The notes below the pieces were generated by a model, which saw nothing but the letters and a program-made list of their open reading frames with translations, did not search any database and had not been told where the DNA came from. From JBOGVA01 sp050692195 (GTDB lineage: Bacteria > Actinomycetota > UBA4738), in NCBI GenBank assembly GCA_050692195.1, contig JBOGVA010000020.1, positions 1 to 11,897 on the forward strand: DNA of 11,897 bases, in the 5' to 3' direction. Each line of letters starts with the position of its first letter. Within the stretch, counting starts at the first letter, position 1. Made by a program: the position numbers and the translations under genes. Below are positions 6,567-11,897 of the stretch, in pieces.

Positions 6567-9500
6567 GCGGATACGAGGACATCGACCCCTCGGCCCTCGG
6601 GCCGAACATGTGGTTGATCGACGAGATGTACCGGCGGTACCGGGATGACCCCGACGCCGTCGGTCCCGCCTGGAAGGAATTCTTCGAGGACTTCCGCCCG
6701 ACGGCTCGGGACGCCGCTGACCCCAAGGCGGGGGCGGCGCTCCGGCAGGCCAGTCCCGCCCCAACGGCCGTGTCTCCGGCACGCCCGGCTCCGGACGGAC
6801 CGGCAGAGCGGCCCGCGCGAGTCGCCGAGGCTGAGCCTCCGGGAAGGCCGGAGACGGCCCCGAGCATCAGCGAGGGACCGTCGCAGGCCCCAGGGGCTCC
6901 CGCCACGCCACTCCCCGACGGGGCGGAGCGACTCCGGTTCGGTGCGGAGCGGATCGCGAAGAACATGGAGGCGAGCCTGGGCGTCCCGACCGCCACGTCC
7001 TTCAGGTTCATCCCGGCCAAGGTCCTGGAGGAGAACCGCCGGGTGGTCAATCGCTTCCTGGCTCGGGCGGGAGGAGGGAAGGTCAGCATCACGCACCTGG
7101 TCGGCTGGGCCGTGATCGGGGCTCTCGAGGCGGTGCCCGCGATGAAGTCGAGCTTCCGCGAGGTGGACGGCGAACCCTACGTGATCCGCAGGAAAACCGT
7201 GAACCTGGGCCTCGCGGTGGACGTGGAGAAGAAGGATGGCGGCCGGACGCTGCTGGTGCCGAACATCAAGGCAGCCAACGAGCTCGACTTCGCGGGCTTC
7301 TGGGCCGCCTACGAGGACCTGATCCGGAAAGTTCGGTCCAACAAGCTCAGCCCGGACGACTTCTCAGGAACCACCGTGACGCTGTCCAACCCGGGGACCA
7401 TCGGGACGCAGCTCTCGGTCCCCCGCCTGCTGGCCGGGCAGGGACTGATCGTGGCCACCGGGCGGATCGACTATCCGACGGAGTATCAGGGTGCCGACCC
7501 GTCGATGCTCGCCCGCTTGGGCGTGGGCAAGGTCTTCGGTGTGACGAGCACGTACGACCACCGGGTGATCCAGGGCGCCGAGAGCGGGTTGTTCCTGGCC
7601 AAGGTCGAAGAGCTCCTGCTGGGCGGGGACGGGTTCTACGAGCAGGTGTTCGCCAGCCTGAGGATCCCGTACGAGCCGGTCACGTGGACCGCCGACCGGG
7701 CAGCGCTGGCGGACGGCGGGGACGTGCTCGTGGAGAAACAGGCCAGCGTGCTGCGGCTGGTGAACATGTACCGTGTCCGCGGCCACCTCCTGGCGAACCT
7801 CAATCCGCTGGGAGCCGAGGAGGTCCTGTCGCACCCCGAGCTCGATCCCGGCTTCCATGGGCTGACGGTTTGGGACCTGGATCGGGAGTTCTTCATCGAC
7901 GACCTGCCCGGGGAACAGCGGCAGACCCTTCGGGAGATCCTCGATCTGCTGCGCGACACCTACTCCAGCACGGTTGGCTTCGAGTACATGCACATCCAGG
8001 AGCCCGACCAGAAGCGATGGATCCAGCAGAGGGCGGAGGGTGTGCCGCGCGAGCTTCCCCTCGACGACAAGCGCCACATCCTGGAGCGGCTGAACGCGGC
8101 CGAAGGATTCGAACGGTTCCTGCACTCGAAGTACGTGGGGCACAAGCGGTTCAGCCTTGAAGGGGCGGAGAGCCTCATCCCCATGCTGGACTACCAGCTC
8201 GACGACGCCGCCGAGGCCGGAACCGAGCACGTGGTGATGGGGATGGCCCACCGAGGGCGCCTGAACGTGCTGGTGAACGCGGTGGGAAAGAGCTACGCCA
8301 AGGTCTTCCGGGAGTTCGAGGGCGACATCGACCCGGAATCCATCCAGGGCTCCGGAGACGTCAAGTACCACGTGGGCACCACGGGAAAGTTCACCAGTCG
8401 GGGCGGGCAGACGATCACAGTCGAGCTCGCCTCGAACCCGAGCCATCTGGAGACTGTCGACCCGGTGGTCGAGGGGATGGCCCGGGCCATCCAGGATCAC
8501 GACTACGCGCAGGACCGGTCCAAGGTGCTGCCGCTCCTGATCCACGGAGACGCGGCCTTCGCCGGGCAGGGCGTGGTGGCCGAGACGTTCGGTATGAGTG
8601 CCCTCCCCGGCTTCACGACCGGCGGGACCGTGCACCTCGTCGTCAACAACCAGCTGGGCTTCACCACGGCGCCGTCCGCCGGTCGGTCCAGCCAGTACGC
8701 CACCGACATCGCCAAGATGGTCCAGGCGCCCATCTTTCACGTGAACGGCGACGACCCCGAGGCCTGCGTGTGGGTGGCGCGCATGGCGCTGGCCTTCCGG
8801 CAGGAGTTCCGAAAGGACGTGGTCATCGACCTGGTCTGCTATCGGCGCTACGGGCACAACGAGGGCGACGATCCCAGCTACACGCAGCCCCTGATGTACG
8901 CCAACATCGACCAGCACCGGTCGGTCCGGAAGCTCTACATGCAATCTCTGGTCAACCGCGGTGACATCACGCTGGAGGAGGCCGAGGCCGCGCTGGAGGA
9001 CTATCGCAAGCGGCTCGACCAAGCCTTCGACGAGACGAAGGAGAGCCGGCCGCCCGGCGGCAAGACAAGCCTCAGGCGCTACGAGCCGGTGGGAGTGTTG
9101 CCATCCGTCGAGACCGGCGTGGACCGGCCCGTACTGAACAAGGTCCTTGCCGCCGTCACCTCTTGGCCGGACGATTTCACCCCTCATCCCAAGCTCGCCA
9201 AGCAGCTCGAGCGACGGCGGGACCTGCTGGACAAGGGCGTTGTGGACTGGGCGCTCGGAGAGGCCCTGGCCTTCGGGTCGCTCCTGCTGGAAGGTGTGCC
9301 CGTCAGGGTCTCGGGACAGGATGTCCGCCGCGGAACGTTCAGCCAGCGCCATGCGGTGCTCGTGGACCACAAGACGGACCGGAAGTGGTATCCGCTGGCC
9401 CACCTCTCGGAGGACCAGGGGGCGTTCCTCATCTACGACAGCCCCCTGAACGAGTTCGCCTCGCTCGGCTTCGAATACGGCGAGTCGATCGTGGCGAAGG

Positions 9501-10273
9501 ACGCCCTGGTCGCCTGGGAGGCGCAGTTCGGGGACTTCATCAACGAGGCCCAGGTCATCGTGGACCAGTTCATCGCCTCCGGCGAGGACAAGTGGGGGCA
9601 GACCAGCGGGCTGATCCTGCTCCTGCCTCACGGCTTCGAGGGCCAGGGGCCGGAGCATTCCAGCGCCCGCCTCGAGCGCTTCCTCCAGCTCGCGGCGGAG
9701 GACAACATCCAGGTGGTCGTGCCGAGTACCCCGGCCCAGTACTTCCACGTGCTCCGCCGGCAGATGCGCCGCGACATCCGGAAGCCCCTCATCGTGTTCA
9801 CGCCGAAGTCGCTGCTCCGCCTGCCCGCAGCGCGCAGCGGTAGCGAGGAGTTCGTGAAGGGTCGGTTCCTCGAGCTGCTCTCCGACCCGACGGAGCCTTC
9901 GTCCGACGGCGTGCGCGCCGTGATCCTGTGTGCCGGAAAGGTCTACTACGATCTCGTCGAGCGTCGGGAGAAGGAGAAGTTCGACCACGTTGCGCTCCTT
10001 CGGATCGAGCAGCTGTACCCGTTCCCGAAGGACCAGATCCTCCAGGCCATCGGACGGTACCCGAACGCGAGGCAGGTCCGGTGGGTGCAGGAGGAGCCGG
10101 AGAACATGGGCGGCTACCATTTCGTCCACTTCCAGATGCACAACGCGCTGCCGGACGGCATCACCTTCAGCCACGTGGCCCGCGAGGAGAGCGGCAGCCC
10201 GGCCACGGGAAGCCACACCATCCACGAGCTGGAGCAAGAGGAACTGATCAGCGCCGCTTACGAAGGGTTGTAG
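6563..10273 (+). CDS. kgd: Multifunctional 2-oxoglutarate decarboxylase (E2-like plus E1 fusion, Kgd)
   Basis: This 1236-aa protein matches the usual size of actinobacterial Kgd (about 1230 aa). Order: N-terminal segment GPNMWLIDEMYRRYRDDPDA; Ala/Pro-rich linker (about 48-118); E2-type succinyltransferase domain (about 120-370) with the DHRVIQG motif at 332-338; then the E1 ThDP-dependent domain with GMAHRGRLN (560-568), HGDAAFAGQG (661-670, Mg/ThDP-binding Asp663), NNQLGFTT (695-702), RRYGHNEGDD (761-770), FSQRHAVL (926-933) and the C-terminal GPEHSSARLERF region. There is no lipoyl domain, as usual for this family. Known role: cytoplasmic decarboxylation of 2-oxoglutarate in the TCA cycle, giving succinic semialdehyde alone or succinyl-CoA with partner E2/E3 subunits. 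ATG 6563 is chosen over TTG 6524 because similarity to known Kgd begins just after it. Unusual: FEYGES at 970-975, where Tyr is common at the fifth position. cutA follows after 10 nt. Confidence 0.95.
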   Translation: MSGYEDIDPSALGPNMWLIDEMYRRYRDDPDAVGPAWKEFFEDFRPTARDAADPKAGAALRQASPAPTAVSPARPAPDGPAERPARVAEAEPPGRPETAPSISEGPSQAPGAPATPLPDGAERLRFGAERIAKNMEASLGVPTATSFRFIPAKVLEENRRVVNRFLARAGGGKVSITHLVGWAVIGALEAVPAMKSSFREVDGEPYVIRRKTVNLGLAVDVEKKDGGRTLLVPNIKAANELDFAGFWAAYEDLIRKVRSNKLSPDDFSGTTVTLSNPGTIGTQLSVPRLLAGQGLIVATGRIDYPTEYQGADPSMLARLGVGKVFGVTSTYDHRVIQGAESGLFLAKVEELLLGGDGFYEQVFASLRIPYEPVTWTADRAALADGGDVLVEKQASVLRLVNMYRVRGHLLANLNPLGAEEVLSHPELDPGFHGLTVWDLDREFFIDDLPGEQRQTLREILDLLRDTYSSTVGFEYMHIQEPDQKRWIQQRAEGVPRELPLDDKRHILERLNAAEGFERFLHSKYVGHKRFSLEGAESLIPMLDYQLDDAAEAGTEHVVMGMAHRGRLNVLVNAVGKSYAKVFREFEGDIDPESIQGSGDVKYHVGTTGKFTSRGGQTITVELASNPSHLETVDPVVEGMARAIQDHDYAQDRSKVLPLLIHGDAAFAGQGVVAETFGMSALPGFTTGGTVHLVVNNQLGFTTAPSAGRSSQYATDIAKMVQAPIFHVNGDDPEACVWVARMALAFRQEFRKDVVIDLVCYRRYGHNEGDDPSYTQPLMYANIDQHRSVRKLYMQSLVNRGDITLEEAEAALEDYRKRLDQAFDETKESRPPGGKTSLRRYEPVGVLPSVETGVDRPVLNKVLAAVTSWPDDFTPHPKLAKQLERRRDLLDKGVVDWALGEALAFGSLLLEGVPVRVSGQDVRRGTFSQRHAVLVDHKTDRKWYPLAHLSEDQGAFLIYDSPLNEFASLGFEYGESIVAKDALVAWEAQFGDFINEAQVIVDQFIASGEDKWGQTSGLILLLPHGFEGQGPEHSSARLERFLQLAAEDNIQVVVPSTPAQYFHVLRRQMRRDIRKPLIVFTPKSLLRLPAARSGSEEFVKGRFLELLSDPTEPSSDGVRAVILCAGKVYYDLVERREKEKFDHVALLRIEQLYPFPKDQILQAIGRYPNARQVRWVQEEPENMGGYHFVHFQMHNALPDGITFSHVAREESGSPATGSHTIHELEQEELISAAYEGL

Positions 10274-10283
10274 GTCGAGCGCG

Positions 10284-10607
10284 GTGAGCCTGGTCCAGCT
10301 CCTCACGACGTTCGGGTCCAAGGAGGACGCGCTGGACCTGGCGCGGACGGCCGTCGAAGGGCGTGTGGCGGCGTGCGGCCAGGTCGTGGGCCCGATCACG
10401 AGCGTGTATCGCTGGGAGAGTGCGGTCCGGGAAGAGGAAGAGTTCCTGTGTCTCCTCAAGGTTCCCTCGGAGCGGCTGGAGCGTCTGGTTCAGTTCGTGA
10501 AGGAGCGGCATCCCTACGACACGCCGGAGCTCACGGCGGTGGAGTCGATCTTCGCCGACGAGCGCTACCTGGCCTGGGCAGAAGCCGAGACGGCCCCCGA
10601 GGTCTAG
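10284..10607 (+). CDS. cutA: CutA1-like divalent cation tolerance protein
   Basis: This 107-aa protein is close to the usual CutA1 length. Landmarks in order are LLTTFGSKEDALDLAR at the N-terminus, VEGRVAACGQV with the conserved A29-A30-C31, SVYRW (40-44), the acidic strand EEEEFLCLLKV and the signature RHPYDTPEL (75-83), and the family-typical YLAW near the end. CutA1 proteins form ferredoxin-like trimers. They were linked to copper tolerance in E. coli, but the molecular role is still unclear, so metal binding here is family knowledge only. The start is GTG 10284, 10 nt after the kgd stop with only a weak Shine-Dalgarno, so it is probably co-transcribed and partly coupled to kgd. It converges on the arsR-type gene 14 nt downstream. 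Confidence 0.9.
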   Translation: MSLVQLLTTFGSKEDALDLARTAVEGRVAACGQVVGPITSVYRWESAVREEEEFLCLLKVPSERLERLVQFVKERHPYDTPELTAVESIFADERYLAWAEAETAPEV

Positions 10608-10629
10608 CCCTCCTGGCTTCCTCAGGGCT
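10606..10629. terminator. Weak stem-loop between convergent genes
   Basis: AGCCCT and AGGGCT are perfect 6-bp arms around a 12-nt loop, overlapping the cutA stop and the last codons of the convergent ArsR-type gene. There is no T-run on either side, so it could at best be a weak bidirectional terminator. Confidence 0.25.
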
Positions 10630-10939
10630 GAAGCAGTTTCCGAAGCGATTCCAGGCGTTCGTCCCACTCGGCTCCGACCTCGGCCATCCATGAGACGGCT
10701 TCGGTCAGCGGGCCGGGCGTGAGCCGGTATCGGCGCCGCCGACCCTGCTGCTCGAACGACACCAGTCCCGCCTCGTCGAGGGCAGCCAGGTGCTTGGCGA
10801 CCGCTTGGCGCGTCACCGGGAGCCGAGCCGCGAGCTCGGTCACCGTGGCCGGCCCCTCCTTCGCCAGGCTGGAGATGACCTCTCTCCTGGTGGAGTCGCC
10901 CAGGGCGAAGAACACGGCGCCGGTCCCGTCTTCGTTCAC
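10622..10939 (-). CDS. ArsR-family winged-helix transcriptional repressor
   Basis: This is a 105-aa single-domain regulator. Residues 8-25 (AVFFALGDSTRREVISSL) are the classic first helix of ArsR proteins. The DNA-reading helix-turn-helix is about 32-54 (TVTELAARLPVTRQAVAKHLAAL), followed by the wing LVSFEQQGRRRRYRLT. There is no ELCVCD metal site, which places it in the group that pairs with SRPBCC proteins rather than with classical arsenic sensors. The start is GTG 10939, whose GTGA overlaps the stop of the upstream SRPBCC gene; GAGGG lies 6 nt before it. The same-operon overlap implies coupled translation. Likely role: DNA-binding repressor of its own operon, with the dyads at 11358-11377 and 11401-11420 as candidate targets (inference). 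Its effector is unknown. Confidence 0.88.
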   Translation of the reverse strand: MNEDGTGAVFFALGDSTRREVISSLAKEGPATVTELAARLPVTRQAVAKHLAALDEAGLVSFEQQGRRRRYRLTPGPLTEAVSWMAEVGAEWDERLESLRKLLQP

Positions 10940-11346
10940 GTCCGGCCCTCTGCGAGCGCAAGCTGAAGTTCCCCCCCGACCGGTGCAGCCGTAGGAGTGG
11001 AGAGTGGCGATTCGACCAGCGTGAGTCGAGTGCCGGCCGCGAGCCGCTCGAGGAGGAACTCGACTCTGGTCGCGGATCCTGCGCTCAGGTCCTCTGGCGA
11101 ATGGCCGATCGCCCGCCAGCGAAAGGCCAGGTACTCCGGAGCGCGAGAGTCTTCCACCAGCCCTCGGCGCACGGTGCCGTCGGGCCACGTGAACCTGAGG
11201 GCGCCGCCCGGGCGCACATCGATCTCGGCCTCCGCTCCGAACCACCTCGCGAGTTGATCGGGGCGCGTCAAGGCGCTCCATACCTCCTCGGGGGTCGCAT
11301 GGAGCTCGATCACTCTGCGGACCCGATCCTCCGAGCCCCTCACCAC
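10936..11346 (-). CDS. SRPBCC/AHSA1-type START-like domain protein
   Basis: This 136-aa protein matches the single-domain SRPBCC (AHSA1-like) proteins commonly encoded next to ArsR regulators. Seen: RRVIELHATPEEVWSALTRP at the N-terminus, DQLARWFGAEAEIDVRPGG, the RFTWPDGT strand, and a C-terminal strand-helix part with TRLTLVESPL. Family knowledge: a helix-grip fold with a deep hydrophobic pocket that binds small ligands or lipids; the ligand is unknown. The last part (STPTAAPVGGELQLALAEG) is less typical, and the long C-terminal helix may be shortened. The start is GTG 11346; GTG 11343 is equally possible and has the better 6-nt spacing to GGAGG. The gene overlaps the arsR-type gene by 4 nt and is divergent from clpP, so it is the first gene of the regulator operon. 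Confidence 0.85.
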   Translation of the reverse strand: MVRGSEDRVRRVIELHATPEEVWSALTRPDQLARWFGAEAEIDVRPGGALRFTWPDGTVRRGLVEDSRAPEYLAFRWRAIGHSPEDLSAGSATRVEFLLERLAAGTRLTLVESPLSTPTAAPVGGELQLALAEGRT

Positions 11347-11349
11347 GCT

Positions 11350-11354
11350 CCTCC
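11350..11354 (-). promoter_or_regulatory. Ribosome binding site of the SRPBCC gene
   Basis: The minus strand reads GGAGG, 3 nt from the GTG at 11346 and 6 nt from the GTG at 11343. The spacing favours the second GTG as the true start, one codon shorter. Confidence 0.6.
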
Positions 11355-11357
11355 ATG

Positions 11358-11377
11358 TGGCAACTTCTGAGTTGCCA
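11358..11377. promoter_or_regulatory. Dyad 1, candidate ArsR operator
   Basis: TGGCAACT and AGTTGCCA are perfect 8-bp inverted arms with a 4-nt centre (TCTG). The site lies immediately upstream of the SRPBCC ribosome binding site and overlaps the -35 of the clpP promoter on the other strand. Its core is shared with dyad 2. ArsR dimers usually bind dyads of about this size, and the adjacent operon encodes one, so this is a likely autoregulatory site (inference). Confidence 0.6.
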
Positions 11378-11401
11378 ACGGGCCGGACCTCCCGCTACCA
11401 T
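11372..11401 (+). promoter_or_regulatory. Candidate sigma70-type promoter of clpP
   Basis: TTGCCA (11372-11377, five of six matches to TTGACA) and TACCAT (11396-11401, four of six to TATAAT) are 18 nt apart. A start about 7 nt downstream would fall inside dyad 2 and give a leader of about 30 nt with the AGGAGG site. Both elements touch the dyads, so a bound repressor would block the promoter. Confidence 0.5.
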
Positions 11402-11420
11402 GGCAACCCCAAGGTTGCAT
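11401..11420. promoter_or_regulatory. Dyad 2, candidate ArsR operator
   Basis: TGGCAACC-CCAA-GGTTGCAT has a perfect 6-bp inner stem (GCAACC/GGTTGC) and the same 8-4-8 layout as dyad 1, with seven of eight identical bases in the left arm. It begins 43 bp after dyad 1 (about four helical turns), so two dimers would lie on the same DNA face. It covers the expected clpP transcription start. Confidence 0.5.
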
Positions 11421-11426
11421 TCTATC

Positions 11427-11432
11427 AGGAGG
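11427..11432 (+). promoter_or_regulatory. Strong ribosome binding site of clpP
   Basis: AGGAGG with a 7-nt spacer to the ATG at 11440, a near-consensus site and the strongest in the window. It fixes the clpP start. Confidence 0.85.
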
Positions 11433-11439
11433 ACGTCCC

Positions 11440-11897
11440 ATGACGAATGTGGAAGGGTCGCTGGTCCCCACGGTCGTGGAGCCCACCGAACGAGGAGAGA
11501 GAGCCTTCGACATCTACTCTCGGCTCCTCAGACAGCGGATCGTGTTCCTCGGCTCTCCGATCGACGACCACGTTGCCAATCTGGTGATGGCCCAGCTGCT
11601 GCACCTGGAATCCGAGGACTCCCAGAAGGACATCTCGCTCTATATCAACAGCCCCGGCGGCTCCGCGACCGGCCTGTTCGCAATCTACGACACGATGCAG
11701 TACATCGGTGCCGATGTCGCCACGTACTGCGTCGGACAGGCGGCATCCGCCGCGGCCGTGATCCTGGCGGCCGGGGCCCCGGGCAAGAGGTTCGCCCTTC
11801 CGAATGCCCGCATCCTGCTCCACCAGCCGCACGGTGGGATGGAGGGACAGTCGGCCGACCTGGAGATCCACGCCAGGGAGTTCCTGTTCCAGCGGCG
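11440..11897 (+). CDS. clpP: ATP-dependent Clp protease proteolytic subunit, ClpP2-like (3' end outside window)
   Basis: 152 residues are visible and the gene runs off the window end. Seen: the N-terminal RAFDIYSRLLRQRIVFLGSPID, the oxyanion-loop motif INSPGGSATG (69-78), YDTMQYI, the catalytic Ser103 in VGQAASAAAV, the catalytic His128 in LLHQPHGG, and QSADLEIHAREFLFQR starting the handle helix. The catalytic Asp lies beyond the window. GQAASAAAV and APGKRFALPNARILLHQP are the form known from actinobacterial ClpP2, where ClpP1 has GMAASMG. Family role: a cytoplasmic serine protease barrel that degrades proteins unfolded by ClpX or ClpC. In Actinomycetota ClpP1 and ClpP2 usually sit together; no clpP1 precedes this gene, and it is instead divergent from a SRPBCC-ArsR operon. 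Whether clpX or another clpP follows cannot be seen. Confidence 0.93.
   Translation, partial: MTNVEGSLVPTVVEPTERGERAFDIYSRLLRQRIVFLGSPIDDHVANLVMAQLLHLESEDSQKDISLYINSPGGSATGLFAIYDTMQYIGADVATYCVGQAASAAAVILAAGAPGKRFALPNARILLHQPHGGMEGQSADLEIHAREFLFQR

Noticed and set aside
7364..10459. 1031-codon open frame on the minus strand opposite kgd
   Set aside because: It is antisense to kgd, whose protein has unmistakable domain motifs. The minus frame is a product of high GC codon bias and shows Val/Leu/Arg/His-rich low-information sequence without a recognisable domain.
10622..11401. 259-codon minus frame suggesting an N-terminally extended ArsR protein
   Set aside because: The first half runs in another frame across the SRPBCC gene and shows no motif. 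The ArsR domain begins right after GTG 10939, which has its own ribosome site and a GTGA overlap.

Overview
The window is about 11.9 kb of GC-rich DNA with tightly packed genes, many GTG starts and no visible mobile elements, tRNA, rRNA or CRISPR array. The strongest taxonomic clue is the single-chain 2-oxoglutarate decarboxylase (Kgd), in which an E2-like succinyltransferase domain is fused in front of a ThDP-dependent E1 domain. That architecture is characteristic of Actinomycetota. A ClpP of the actinobacterial ClpP2 type (GQAASAAAV around the catalytic Ser) and a membrane protein like actinobacterial 'fenitrothion hydrolase' entries agree. The overall gene mix suggests a soil or environmental actinobacterium, probably not a classic Streptomyces or Mycobacterium; this placement is inference.

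Left third (1-4900): the C-terminal part of an MFS efflux transporter (+) converges on a secreted, Cys-rich, LVIVD-like beta-propeller protein with a C-terminal membrane anchor (-). The latter is divergent from a polytopic membrane protein (+), whose C-terminus is encoded by five perfect copies of a hexamer. That gene converges on a second secreted, disulfide-type protein of unknown family (-). A 20-bp inverted repeat abuts the start codon of this last gene.

Middle (5083-10607, all +): a small DUF3052-like protein whose reading frame is broken near its C-terminus, an NAD-dependent UDP-sugar 4-epimerase-like enzyme, a 21-codon ORF joined by ATGA overlap to kgd, kgd itself, and a CutA1-like protein starting 10 nt after kgd. 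The same orientation and small gaps suggest one or two operons. The metabolic core is Kgd (2-oxoglutarate node of the TCA cycle).

Right end (10622-11897): an SRPBCC/AHSA1-type protein and an ArsR-type repressor form a two-gene operon (-) with a GTGA overlap, divergent from a truncated clpP2-like gene (+). The 93-nt intergenic region holds two related dyads 43 bp apart, TGGCAACY-N4-RGTTGC. They overlap the -35 and the start region of a good sigma70-type promoter for clpP. The most testable new idea in the window is that the ArsR protein binds these dyads and controls both its own operon and the clpP gene. Other points worth checking are the frameshift in the DUF3052 gene and the coupled short ORF before kgd.
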